A DNA stretch of 64,000 nt, taken from positions 492 to 64,491 of the forward strand of contig DKUU01000012.1 in NCBI GenBank assembly GCA_002490835.1. Direction: 5' to 3'. Both the position numbers and the translations under genes were made by a program. This document shows, piece by piece, positions 51,149-60,400 of the stretch (the first letter of the stretch is position 1; each line of letters begins with the position of its first letter). The notes beneath the pieces are model-generated. The model had not been told where the DNA came from. It searched no databases and was given only the letters and a program-made list of their open reading frames with translations. The DNA is from Lachnospiraceae bacterium UBA7196 (GTDB lineage: Bacteria > Bacillota > Clostridia > Lachnospirales > Lachnospiraceae).

Positions 51149-51727
51149 ATGCCAATGAAACTGCTTCATATGGAAAAGGTCAAAGACGGCAGGTATCTGA
51201 AAAACTATGAACTGACTTACCTAAACAAGGCCGGACGGGAAAAGAAATATGAGATCGTCAGCCGCAGTGAGATCCCTTCTCCGGAAGCGATCGGAACACG
51301 GGTGAGCGGCGTTTCCATCGTTGCATACCATGAAGATAAGATGCTGCTTTTACGGGAATTTCGTATGGGCGTCAACCGGTTTGTCTATAATCTCTGCGCG
51401 GGGATGCTGAACGAAGGGGAATCGCTTGAGGAATGTATCCAGCGGGAACTTTACGAGGAGACGGGGCTTGGCGTGAAAAAAATCCGCTGCATCCTGCCGC
51501 CTTCTTTTGCTGCGGTGGCCTTCTCCGACGTGAAGACGCAGATCGCCTTTGTGGATGCGGAGGGGGATTTTGAGGACCATACCTCCGAAAACGAGCAGAT
51601 CACCGCAGATTTTTACACGAAGGAAGAAGTGCGGGAGCTTCTGGAAACGGAAGAGTTCAGTTCCCGCGCGCAGATAGCCGCTTACTTTTTCGCGTCATCT
51701 GCTTCTTTCGTCCCCGACATAAAATAA
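51149..51727 (+). CDS. NUDIX hydrolase, ADP-ribose pyrophosphatase-like
   Basis: 192 residues. The Nudix box Gx5Ex7REUxEExGU is complete: GMLNEGESLEECIQRELYEE, then TGLGV. The N-terminal YLKNYELTYLNKAGREKKYE and the loop VSIVAYHEDKMLLLREFR are like ADP-ribose pyrophosphatases. It hydrolyses a nucleoside diphosphate linked to another group; ADP-ribose is the best guess. RBS GGAAGGGAAAC. It sits between RNase G and lspA. A role beside the TIR protein (both touch NAD metabolites) is possible but unsupported. Confidence 0.88.
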   Translation: MPMKLLHMEKVKDGRYLKNYELTYLNKAGREKKYEIVSRSEIPSPEAIGTRVSGVSIVAYHEDKMLLLREFRMGVNRFVYNLCAGMLNEGESLEECIQRELYEETGLGVKKIRCILPPSFAAVAFSDVKTQIAFVDAEGDFEDHTSENEQITADFYTKEEVRELLETEEFSSRAQIAAYFFASSASFVPDIK

Positions 51728-51780
51728 CCAAATAATTCATGCGGATGACCCACTACCTGCAGAAAGGAAATCTCTTTTTT

Positions 51781-52299
51781 ATGATGAAATCCCTGAAACG
51801 AAATATATGCTCCCTGATCGTTTTCTTCCTGCTGATCTTGCTGGATCAATATACGAAACATCTCGCCATCCTGCATTTAAAGGGACAGCCTTCCTTTGTC
51901 CTTTTGGATGGGATTCTTGAATTTTCTTATCTGGAAAACACCGGCGCTGCTTTCAGCTCCTTTTCCGGGAAACAGACTTTTCTGATTGTATTGACCATAT
52001 TGGTCATTGCTGTGCTGGCATGGCGGTATTTTACCCTTCCTGCGAATGGAAGGTTTCTTTGGATACGAATCTGTCTGCTCTTTATTCTAAGCGGCGCCGT
52101 CGGCAATCTGATCGACCGCCTGAGCAGACGTTATGTTGTGGATTTTATCTACTTTGTGCTTATCAACTTCCCAAAATTCAATGTGGCCGACATTTTTATT
52201 ACCGTCGGGGTCGCCGTCCTTGCCGTACTCATGCTTTTTTATTACAACGAAGAAGAATGCGGGACGCTAATCTCTGTTGACAGCCTTTTGCGCAAATGA
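51781..52299 (+). CDS. lspA: Signal peptidase II (lipoprotein signal peptidase)
   Basis: 172 residues from ATG 51781 (AAAGGA upstream); a start at 51739 would add 14 hydrophilic residues before the first span. Four spans with the LspA motifs: LLDQYTKHLA, ENTGAAFSSF, GAVGNLIDRL and VVDFIYF, with the catalytic aspartates in LIDR/VVDF and FNVADIFI. It removes the signal peptide from lipid-modified lipoproteins such as the one at 1359-1973. The 3' end contains the promoter for the next gene. Confidence 0.94.
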   Translation: MMKSLKRNICSLIVFFLLILLDQYTKHLAILHLKGQPSFVLLDGILEFSYLENTGAAFSSFSGKQTFLIVLTILVIAVLAWRYFTLPANGRFLWIRICLLFILSGAVGNLIDRLSRRYVVDFIYFVLINFPKFNVADIFITVGVAVLAVLMLFYYNEEECGTLISVDSLLRK

Positions 52300-52305
52300 T
52301 ATATT
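52277..52305 (+). promoter_or_regulatory. Promoter of the chemoreceptor, inside the end of lspA
   Basis: TTGACA (52277-52282, perfect), 17-base spacer, TATATT (52300-52305). Predicted +1 about 52312. Confidence 0.75.
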
Positions 52306-52366
52306 CTCTTTAAGTCATTCCAATGAAAAAATCCAAGATAAACGCTGCGAAGAAATGGAGAAAATC

Positions 52367-53908
52367 ATGAACAAGAAAAAAGCAGCTGTTGAAGTCTACA
52401 TCTCTACCGTTTTTAAGTGGGGCCTGTTCATAATGGTGTGCGCCTGCATGTGTGCCACTGTCATGTTCAATGTGGAAAAAATGTTTGGTCTGTATCCCAC
52501 TGTACCCTGGATCGCCACGATCATATTGGGACTTATGGATACCTGCTTTTTCGTGATGGCGATCATGATCATCCGGTCTTCTTTCGATGAAGATGGCTTT
52601 TTGAAAGAAGGCAGGCTGCAGTTCGGCAAACTGTTTTCATGTATCGTTTTGGTCATTCAGTGGAATTACCTTCTCTATATGCTCCCGACGAGGACCTTCT
52701 GGGGCTTCCTGTTCTTTTTCCTGATTCTGATCGCGTTCTTTTTGGATTTGAAACTGTTACTGACCTGCGGCTTAGCCTGCACTGTCTCCTTGTTTATCGG
52801 CTGGGCGGTCCGGGGTACGAACCTGATGCCTGTAAAAGACGAGTTATTTCTGACGGACATCATTATGTGTCTAGTGGCATTGACCTTGTCTCTGGCAGGC
52901 CTGCTCATCTTTGTGTTCTTTGTCGCGCATTTTCTGGTCAACGCCAAGAAGGACGAGCTGGAACAGAATAACGAGCATGTGGCAAACATTCTTTCTTCCG
53001 TGCGGGAACTGTCCGAGCAGTTGTCCGCCGCCGGCATGACGCTTTCGCAGGTTTCTGAAAATGAAAGCGCTTCCGCCGAAGAACTGGCGTCAACGAGCGA
53101 ACAGTTAGTAATCAACAGCAATCAGCTCAGCGCAAAAACGGATGAGAGTATGACTAATTTAGGCGAGTTGAGAGAATGTGAAGGGATCGTTGCTTCTAAT
53201 ATGGAAAAAATGGAGACGATCTCCACAGAGCTGCTTGATAAATCTAAGGAAAACGAGAGTCTGCTCAACAATCTGCATGCGATCAACGGCGAGGTCTCCG
53301 AATCGATCAAAGCGACGTCCGATATCGCGATACGGCTTTCCGAAGCGGTGCGGGAGATTGGCATGACCCTGAACCTGATCAGCGATATTTCCAGTTCCAC
53401 CAATCTGCTGGCCCTAAACGCTTCCATTGAGGCCGCAAGGGCGGGAGAGGCCGGAAAGGGATTTGCCGTGGTGGCAACAGAGGTAGGGAATCTCGCAAAC
53501 AGCACGCAGGACTCCCTGAAAGTGGTACAGTCGGTGATCGAGCGGGTACAGCAGAATGTAAAAGAGATCACCGCACAGGTAGATGAGAACACCGCAAAAC
53601 TGGGCAGACAGAGCGAATACTATGAAGGCGTCTTTGCGGGGATACGGGATATGACAACGCTCCTAAATACCTCCGTGGAATCGATCCGCACCATGGGAGA
53701 GGCGCAGAGCAGACAGTCCGGCGTCATTAGACAAACGATCTCCATCAATCAGGACATCGCAGAGAGCATCAAAAACGAAAACGAGCAGTTTGTTTCCATC
53801 AATGAAATGGCGGAAAGCAGCGCTAACGATACGGCGGAAGTATCGGCACAGGCGGGTGCGATCAACAGCATGGTCGATAAAATGACAGAATTATTAAATA
53901 GAGAGTAG
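52367..53908 (+). CDS. Methyl-accepting chemotaxis protein with a multi-span membrane domain
   Basis: 513 residues from ATG 52367 (TGGAGA RBS); an earlier in-frame codon at 52277 is the -35 hexamer of the promoter. The N-terminal 215 residues hold six membrane spans (from WGLFIMVCACMCATVMF to LLIFVFFVAHFLV) with no large outside domain, so it senses within the membrane or from the cytoplasm. No HAMP domain is clear. The signalling domain has the hairpin tip STNLLALNASIEAARAGEAG and KGFAVVATEVGNLA, with heptads on either side and methylation-type Glu/Gln positions. It should control a CheA kinase. Confidence 0.92.
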   Translation: MNKKKAAVEVYISTVFKWGLFIMVCACMCATVMFNVEKMFGLYPTVPWIATIILGLMDTCFFVMAIMIIRSSFDEDGFLKEGRLQFGKLFSCIVLVIQWNYLLYMLPTRTFWGFLFFFLILIAFFLDLKLLLTCGLACTVSLFIGWAVRGTNLMPVKDELFLTDIIMCLVALTLSLAGLLIFVFFVAHFLVNAKKDELEQNNEHVANILSSVRELSEQLSAAGMTLSQVSENESASAEELASTSEQLVINSNQLSAKTDESMTNLGELRECEGIVASNMEKMETISTELLDKSKENESLLNNLHAINGEVSESIKATSDIAIRLSEAVREIGMTLNLISDISSSTNLLALNASIEAARAGEAGKGFAVVATEVGNLANSTQDSLKVVQSVIERVQQNVKEITAQVDENTAKLGRQSEYYEGVFAGIRDMTTLLNTSVESIRTMGEAQSRQSGVIRQTISINQDIAESIKNENEQFVSINEMAESSANDTAEVSAQAGAINSMVDKMTELLNRE

Positions 53909-53916
53909 TTTTGGTG

Positions 53917-53945
53917 TTGACAAACCTTGGAAAGTCCGTTACAAT
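53917..53945 (+). promoter_or_regulatory. Strong promoter of the L21-L27 operon
   Basis: TTGACA (53917-53922), 17-base spacer, TACAAT (53940-53945). It begins 9 bases after the chemoreceptor stop. Confidence 0.8.
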
Positions 53946-53951
53946 ATCTGA

Positions 53952-54036
53952 GTATGCCGCATAGCGAGGTCAAAGTATGCCCTTTTGGTCATCACCAAAG
54001 CTAGCGAGTAAATGGATGCAAGTCCATGAATAGGAG
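53952..54036 (+). promoter_or_regulatory. L21 leader RNA (ribosomal protein autoregulatory element)
   Basis: About 90 bases between promoter and rplU. Hairpins include TTTTGGT-CATC-ACCAAAG (about 53983-53999) and ATGGA/TCCAT (about 54012-54027), and AGTATGCC occurs twice. Position, length and sequence (GCATAGCGAGGTCAAAG) fit the known Firmicute L21 leader, which lets L21 or L27 shut down its own operon. Identification is by eye. Confidence 0.65.
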
Positions 54037-54046
54037 GTGTGCAGGT

Positions 54047-54352
54047 ATGTACGCAATCATTGCAACTGGCGGAAAACAGTACAAGGTATCCGAGGGCGAT
54101 GAGATCCGGGTAGAAAAGCTCGATGTCGAAGTCGGTGCCACTGTTACGTTCGATCAGGTGATCGCTGTCAGCGATAAGGAACTCAAGGTTGCGGGCGATG
54201 TTGCCGGCGCAACCGTGACGGGAACCGTTACGGATCAGGGCAAAGACCGCAAGGTCATCGTCTACAAGTATAAGAGAAAGACCGGTTATCACAAGAAAAA
54301 CGGCCACAGACAGTCTTATACGCAGATCAAGATCGATAAGATCAAAGCGTAA
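54047..54352 (+). CDS. rplU: Ribosomal protein L21
   Basis: 101 residues from ATG 54047, with AGGAGGTG at 54032-54039; an in-frame ATG at 54026 is upstream of that site. Signatures: MYAIIATGGKQYKVSEGDEI, GATVTFDQVIAVSD, KVIVYKYKRKTGYHKKNGHR and QSYTQIKIDKI. It binds 23S rRNA in the 50S subunit. The stop shares a base with the prp start (TAATG). Confidence 0.98.
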   Translation: MYAIIATGGKQYKVSEGDEIRVEKLDVEVGATVTFDQVIAVSDKELKVAGDVAGATVTGTVTDQGKDRKVIVYKYKRKTGYHKKNGHRQSYTQIKIDKIKA

Positions 54353-54684
54353 TGACAAAGGTCACGATCCATAAAAATAAGTCAGGAGACTATCTGGGGT
54401 TTCTCTGCGAGGGCCATGCCGGATTCGCAAAGCGAGGCGAAGATATCGTCTGCGCCGCGATCTCGGTGCTGACGATCAATACGATCAATTCGCTTGAGGA
54501 ACTCACGAAGGAGCCCATGCAGGTAGAAACGGATGAGGCTGCGGGCCGGATCCGCTGTACCTTTAAGGCACATCCCCTGCAGGAAACTTCCCGTGTCCTG
54601 ATGGATTCCCTGACGCTGGGACTGCAAAGGATTCAGGCGCAGTACGGTGACAAGCATTGCAAATTGACAGTTGAGGAGGTGTAA
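54352..54684 (+). CDS. prp: Ribosomal-processing cysteine protease Prp
   Basis: 110 residues. The catalytic pair is His22 (CEGHAGFAKRGEDIVCAA) and Cys34, the same positions as in S. aureus Prp. The enzyme removes the N-terminal extension of L27 before or during 50S assembly. The neighbouring L27 has the matching cleavage motif. The gene lies between rplU and rpmA, the standard place in Firmicutes (ysxB in Bacillus). Confidence 0.95.
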   Translation: MTKVTIHKNKSGDYLGFLCEGHAGFAKRGEDIVCAAISVLTINTINSLEELTKEPMQVETDEAAGRIRCTFKAHPLQETSRVLMDSLTLGLQRIQAQYGDKHCKLTVEEV

Positions 54685-54687
54685 ACC

Positions 54688-54972
54688 ATGTTAGATATGA
54701 ACCTTCAGTTTTTCGCACATAAGAAGGGTGTCGGCTCCACCAAGAACGGCAGAGATTCCGAATCCAAGAGATTAGGTGCAAAGAGAGCTGACGGACAGTT
54801 TGTCAAAGCAGGAAACATCCTGTACAGACAGCGCGGTACCAAAATCCATCCCGGCATCAATGTCGGCAGGGGCGGAGACGACACGCTGTTTGCGCTGGTG
54901 GACGGTGTGCTTCGTTTCGAGAGAAAAGGCAGAGACAAAAAGCAGGCTTCCGTTTATCCTGTAGAGCAGTAA
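54688..54972 (+). CDS. rpmA: Ribosomal protein L27 with a Prp-cleaved N-terminal extension
   Basis: 94 residues. It opens MLDMNLQFFAHKKGVGSTKN: the extension ends LQFF and Prp should cut before Ala, exposing the N-terminus that reaches the peptidyl-transferase centre. The rest (NGRDSESKRLGAKRADGQFV, RQRGTKIHPGINVG) is canonical. RBS GAGGTG. A perfect terminator follows. Confidence 0.98.
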   Translation: MLDMNLQFFAHKKGVGSTKNGRDSESKRLGAKRADGQFVKAGNILYRQRGTKIHPGINVGRGGDDTLFALVDGVLRFERKGRDKKQASVYPVEQ

Positions 54973-54985
54973 GAACCGCAAGGCT

Positions 54986-55024
54986 AAGCTCCGAACATCT
55001 TAATGTTTGGAGCTTTTCTTTTAT
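54986..55024 (+). terminator. Rho-independent terminator after rpmA
   Basis: AAGCTCCGAACAT (54986-54998) pairs with ATGTTTGGAGCTT (55003-55015) around a 4-base loop, followed by TTCTTTTA. It separates the L21-L27 operon from obgE. Confidence 0.9.
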
Positions 55025-55038
55025 AACAGGGAGAAATC

Positions 55039-56328
55039 ATGTTTGCAGATCGCGCAAAGATTTTTGTAAAAAGCGGAAAAGGCGGGGACGGCCATGTCTC
55101 CTTCCGCCGGGAAAAATATGTGCCAAACGGCGGTCCTGACGGCGGAGACGGCGGCAAGGGCGGAGACGTCTATTTCGAGGTGGATGAGGGCTTAAACACC
55201 CTTACCGATTTTCGGCACACCCGCAAGTATAAAGCCGGCAACGGCGAAGAGGGCGGCAAGAAAAACTGCGCCGGCAAATCCGGAGAAGATATCACTATCA
55301 AAGTGCCGGAAGGGACCGTGATCAGAGAAGCCGAAAGCGGCAAAGTCATCACCGATATGTCAGGGACAAACCGCCGTTTCCTGCTCTTAAAAGGCGGACG
55401 GGGCGGCAGCGGCAACCAGCATTACGCCACCAGTACCATGCAGGCACCCAAATACGCCCAGCCGGGCCAGCCGGCGCAGGAACTGGAGCTTTTGCTGGAA
55501 CTTAAAGTGATCGCGGATGTGGGACTTGTTGGCTTTCCCAATGTCGGAAAATCTACTTTTTTGGCAAAGGTGACAAACGCAAGACCAAAAATCGCCAACT
55601 ATCATTTTACCACCCTGAATCCGAATCTTGGCGTGGTGGATTTAGAAGATGCGAAAGGCTTTGTGATCGCCGACATTCCGGGGCTGATCGAGGGAGCGGC
55701 GCAGGGCGTCGGTCTTGGGCATGAATTTTTGCGCCACATCGAGCGTACCAGACTGATCATTCATATCGTGGACGCGGCTTCCACCGAGGGACGCGACCCC
55801 ATCGCGGACATCCATGCCATCAATAAGGAACTTGCCGCCTACGATGAAAAACTGGCGAGCCGTCCGCAGATCATCGCCGCCAACAAAATCGATATGATTT
55901 ATGAAAAAGACGAAGATCCGGTTGAAAAGATCAGAGCAGCCTTTGCACCGGAGGGCGTACCGGTCTACGGCATTTGTGCCCTCAGCGGGAAAGGCGTAAG
56001 AGAACTTCTCTATGCAGTCAATAACCGTCTGGAAGAGATCGGGGAAGAGCCCCTCACCTTCGAGCAGGAGTTCTTTCCGGAATTTCACTTTGATGCGGAG
56101 AACGAGCCTTATACCGTGGAGTACAATGAGGAAGAGGACGCGTATGTGGTGGAAGGGCCCCGCATTGAAAAAATGCTCTCCTATACGAATTTAGAGTCCG
56201 AGAAAGGCTTTAAGTTCTTTCAGGATTTCCTGAAAAAACAAGGAATTCTGGCACAGCTGGAGGAGCTTGGCATTGAAGAGGGCAGTACCGTCAGGATGTA
56301 CGGACTTTCGTTCAATTATTATAAGTAG
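55039..56328 (+). CDS. obgE: GTPase ObgE/CgtA
   Basis: 429 residues. The glycine-rich Obg domain (MFADRAKIFVKSGKGGDGHV and RREKYVPNGGPDGGDGGKGG) is followed by the GTPase domain with G1 GFPNVGKST, G3 DIPGLIEGA and G4 AANKIDM, and a C-terminal OCT domain (about 345-429). Obg binds the 50S subunit late in assembly and links it to stress and sporulation in Firmicutes. It starts after the L27 terminator with RBS CAGGGAG. Confidence 0.97.
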   Translation: MFADRAKIFVKSGKGGDGHVSFRREKYVPNGGPDGGDGGKGGDVYFEVDEGLNTLTDFRHTRKYKAGNGEEGGKKNCAGKSGEDITIKVPEGTVIREAESGKVITDMSGTNRRFLLLKGGRGGSGNQHYATSTMQAPKYAQPGQPAQELELLLELKVIADVGLVGFPNVGKSTFLAKVTNARPKIANYHFTTLNPNLGVVDLEDAKGFVIADIPGLIEGAAQGVGLGHEFLRHIERTRLIIHIVDAASTEGRDPIADIHAINKELAAYDEKLASRPQIIAANKIDMIYEKDEDPVEKIRAAFAPEGVPVYGICALSGKGVRELLYAVNNRLEEIGEEPLTFEQEFFPEFHFDAENEPYTVEYNEEEDAYVVEGPRIEKMLSYTNLESEKGFKFFQDFLKKQGILAQLEELGIEEGSTVRMYGLSFNYYK

Positions 56329-56387
56329 CGCAAAAGTAATCCCTTCGGGATTGGCTTTGAACCGGGCATATCAGGAGGAGTTTATTT

Positions 56388-56684
56388 ATGGAAATCACGA
56401 GCAAACAGAGGGCATATTTGAAAAGTCTGGCAAACGGTATCGATCCGATTATTCAGGTGGGAAAGGCCAGCCTGACGCCGGAATTTACGGCTTCTGTAAA
56501 CGACGCCTTCAATACCAGAGAGCTTTTGAAGATCGCCGTCTTAAAAAACTGTGCGGACGATCCCAAAGAACTGGCGCAGATGATCGCGGAGCGCACGCAC
56601 TCCAATGTAGTGCAGGTGATCGGCAAAAAGATCATCCTCTATAAACCTGACAAAAAGGATCCGAAAATCGTACTGCCCAGATAA
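56388..56684 (+). CDS. yhbY: YhbY-family RNA-binding protein
   Basis: 98 residues, RBS CAGGAGGAG. A CRM domain is seen: MEITSKQRAYLKSLANGIDP at the start, the GxxG loop IQVGKASLTPEF, and HSNVVQVIGKKIILYKP at the end. It binds pre-50S rRNA during ribosome assembly. Its place between obgE and nadD is conserved in Firmicutes. Confidence 0.95.
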   Translation: MEITSKQRAYLKSLANGIDPIIQVGKASLTPEFTASVNDAFNTRELLKIAVLKNCADDPKELAQMIAERTHSNVVQVIGKKIILYKPDKKDPKIVLPR

Positions 56685-56748
56685 CCGGACCATTCAGAAG
56701 CTTACAGACAAGGCAAATAAAAGGACAGAAACGTAAAGGGAGAACCGC

Positions 56749-57399
56749 ATGAAACGAATCGGCATTATGGGCGGCACCTTCAATCCCATCCATAACGGGC
56801 ATCTTTCGATCGCCGAAGAAGCAAGAGAGCAGTTTAGACTGAAAAAAGTGTTGTTTATGCCAAGCGGTATCCCCTATATGAAGGATCGTCATGAAGTTCT
56901 GCCCGTCGATGTACGCTGCGAAATGACGGCGCTTGCTATCGCGGACCGGCCTTATTTTAAATTGTCGAAACTGGAAGCAGAAGACGCAGCGCAGGGGAAA
57001 AACACTTATACCTGCGATACCCTGCGAAAACTGAGGACTGCCGATCCAGAGGCGGACTATTTTTTCGTTCTGGGAGCGGACAGCCTGTTTGCGATAGAAG
57101 ACTGGAAAAATCCGGCGTTTATCTTTGAGAATTGTACGATTCTGGCGGCGGTGCGGACGACAGAACAGGCCAATAGCAATGCGGCCCCTGTTTCTTTACA
57201 AGACCAGCTCCTTGGGCAGGCGCGGTATCTGCGTAAAACATATCACGCGGCCGTTGAGATTCTTAAATTTGCGGGCATGGATGTATCTTCCACGCAGATT
57301 CGTGAAAAAGTACGACGCGGTGAATCTGTCAGCGGACTGGTGCCGGAAGGAGTGGCGTCTTATATACAGAGCCACCATCTTTATGAAAATAATTCGTAA
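56749..57399 (+). CDS. nadD: Nicotinate-nucleotide adenylyltransferase
   Basis: 216 residues. The nucleotidyltransferase motif is GIMGGTFNPIHNGHLSIAEE (GxFxPxHxGH), and the C-terminal ISSTQIR-type motif reads MDVSSTQIREKVRRGESVSG. LGADSLFAIEDWKNP is the NaMN-binding region. It makes deamido-NAD from nicotinate mononucleotide and ATP. RBS AAAGGGAGA. YqeK, its usual next neighbour, is separated here by the 5-kb surface protein gene. Confidence 0.96.
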   Translation: MKRIGIMGGTFNPIHNGHLSIAEEAREQFRLKKVLFMPSGIPYMKDRHEVLPVDVRCEMTALAIADRPYFKLSKLEAEDAAQGKNTYTCDTLRKLRTADPEADYFFVLGADSLFAIEDWKNPAFIFENCTILAAVRTTEQANSNAAPVSLQDQLLGQARYLRKTYHAAVEILKFAGMDVSSTQIREKVRRGESVSGLVPEGVASYIQSHHLYENNS

Positions 57400-57423
57400 A
57401 AATGATATATTTGTGTTATAATG

Positions 57424-57455
57424 AACGCAGGCTGTTTGGTCTGCGTTTTACAGTT
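57424..57455 (+). terminator. Terminator after nadD
   Basis: AACGCAG (57424-57430) pairs with CTGCGTT (57441-57447), followed by TTACAGTTTT. A TATAAT with a TGT extension (57416-57421) lies immediately upstream and could be a -10 of the next gene; its -35 is not convincing. Confidence 0.6.
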
Positions 57456-57497
57456 TTATACATCATTGAGTACACCTTATGTGGAAAGGAAGCTGTT

Positions 57498-60400
57498 ATG
57501 AAAAAACGGAAAGCATGCAAGTGGATCGCCGGTTTACTGAGCGCCGCCATCCTTTTTACAAGTGAAGGAATGTCCTGTCCTGTCTATGCTGCGCCCGCAG
57601 AGGATATCGCTTTAGGGGAAGAACTGACGCAGCCGGAGGATTCTGCGGCAGATGCGGAAACGCCTGCAGATGATACCGCAACAGATTCTGAAAAGGACGG
57701 TACGGATACTTCCGAAAATAAGGATTCCGAAAATGATTCAGATGCTTCGGAAAGCAAGCCACCGCAAGACGATTCAAATGTAGATCCGGCAAATCCGGAC
57801 GATACCGTTTCCGGAGAAGAAACACCTGATGATAAGGACGAAACACTTCCTGACGAAGAAACCGCTTCCGGGGAAGAAGAGCAGACAGAACCGCCGGCGG
57901 AAGACACTCCGGACTATCAGGAAACTATATCCGATAATTCCATGTCGGCAAACAATCTGATGGCACTGGAAGAGGAAGCGCCCGCGATGACAGACTTTGC
58001 GATCGTGGACGAGGGCGGCAATCCCTTAGACGAAACAAAGATTCTTTATATACAGGAAAACGCCTGCAGGCAGCTTCATGTAAAGCTGACTCCGGAGGAG
58101 GCTGTTGCGGATGAAGTGATGTGGTCTTCAGACCATGCCCGGATTCTGGTGACAGACGGAAAGGTCACCCTGAAACCGGCGGAAGACGCCGACGGCGGCG
58201 TAGTGACAGGTATCGTGAGCGCCAAGATCGGAGAGCTTACCAGAACCTGTAAGGTCGAGTTCCAGCCGTTGATGAAAGAGATCGTCATCGTAGACCAGAA
58301 TGGCGTCGCGATCCCCGAATCCGGCATTACGATCCTGCCGGGACAGCAGAAAAACCTTGGAGTAAAAATACTGCCCGAAGGAGCTGTCGCAGAGAATGTG
58401 CTGCCAAGCTTCCGACTCGGCGATACCAAATATCTCAAAATTGACAGTGCCAGAGGGATTCTGACCGTAAGGCAGGTTCCAAATGAATTTCCCTATGAAA
58501 CTACCGTGACTGTCAATATTAATAACCCGCATACCAATCAACAGGTAAGTGCATCCTGTAAGGTAACCATTCCGGCGCCCGGCGAGCAGGACGGTATCCG
58601 CTGCGGAGATATCCTGTTTTACTGTGACGGTATGCAGATGGACTACCAAAAGGTTGATGAAAAGACCTGGGCGGTCAGCGCAAACAGAAGCAGTAAGATT
58701 ACGCTCACTTATATTGGCGAACAGCAGCCGGATACAGAATATGCTATTTTCTATTCAAATAATTCACGAGGCATTGATTCTGGCAACACACGCAGGCCGG
58801 GAACGCAATACAGAAATGCTCTAAAACTCAGTAATGACAGATATCCGCTGCAGTTTGTGCTGGGAACGAAGTCCAGTGACAGATCTGCCAGAGAGTATAC
58901 CCTTTCGGAAGTTTATACGATCCGGTTTACCATGACAAAATACAGGTCCGATTTTAAAATAGTCCCGGCCACCATTCGTACCATTCCCGGTGCGCCTGAT
59001 CAGGAAATACAGGCGAAAAGGCTACCCGATACCTGTGAGATGAAGGACGTCACTTGGATTTCCAGCGATGAACGGCTTGTACGAATAAAAGAAAAAACAG
59101 AGAAAGGCGTTATACTGCAGTTTGGGCAGAGTGTGGGCACAGCTCAAATCACAGCTGTGGCCAAAGACTATCGGGGGCAGGAATGCTATGCCACCTGTCA
59201 GGTCAGACTGAGCATGACACTGCCTTCGCCTTCCTTTGATAGCGATTCCGGAGGCGAGACGTCAGAGGAAACTGCAGACGGTGAGATCAATGATTACTGG
59301 CTGATCGACAAGGGCGGTAAGGTTTCCCTTGCTGTAAGGGGCGTGACGAAAGCCAGCATCTATTATACCATAAACGGGCAGGATCCCGTCGCAAACGGCA
59401 TTCTTTACCAGACACCGATTACCGTAAATGCAAAAACTACCATCAAAGCTTATGCCAAACTGGACGGTTATGCGGACAGCCCTGTGAATGAAAGCGAATT
59501 CCGGATCGGAAGTCCGAAATTTTCAATCTCTCCGGCCTCTGTAACCATACAGCAGGGAAAAGAAGCAAAAGTTTCCTTTACGCTGCCAACAGGCGCCGAT
59601 GATAGTACCATTACATGGAGCAGCAGCGATACCGAGATCGCGAATGGTATAACCGGGGGCGGTGATACGGATGATGATGGAAATGAAATACCTGTCACGC
59701 ATACGATCATTTCCGGTACAGAAGCCGGTAAATGTATCGTTACGGCATCAATTTATGATTACGCCGGCAGAGAGCAGACAGCCTCCTGTAAGGTTACCGT
59801 TCCCGGGAAACTGGAGATTACTCCGTCAGTGACTATAGAGGAGGAAGGCACCGCCTCGATTCAGATTACCAAACTTCCGTCCGGTTACACGAAAGATGAT
59901 GTATCATGGAAGGTGGATTCTGTTTACGATGCCCCCCTGATAACGTTTGGAACCGACGGAAACGGTAATAAGACGATCACAGCGGGCAGACTGGAGAATA
60001 CGAAGGAAGCAAGGATACTTACGGTAAAGGCTGCCCTCCCTACGGATGAGGATGATATTTGTGCACGCTGTCAGGTAACGATCGTTCCCAGACAGTATAC
60101 CGTCAGATTTTTCGGCTTTAACAGGAAACTTAAAAAGACCGAAAAAGTATATCGGAATCAGTCGGCCACCCCGCCCTCAGACGAGGTGATGAGCGCCGCT
60201 GCGCCGAAAGGTTATCACTTTAACGGTTGGGAAGTGCCGGACAGTTGGAAGAATATTGTCGAAGATAAGGATGTCTATGCAAAAGAGTACGTGCAGACGA
60301 TATACACGATTGACTATATTCTTGGCGCAGGGGGAACAAATGCGCCTGAAAATCCGACCTCCTATAAAGTGACCGATAAAACGGTTGCTTTGCAGGATGC

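Noticed and set aside
56339..56360. Hairpin AATCCC/GGGATT between obgE and yhbY as a terminator
   Set aside because: No T-run follows; it may just be a small stem in the leader.
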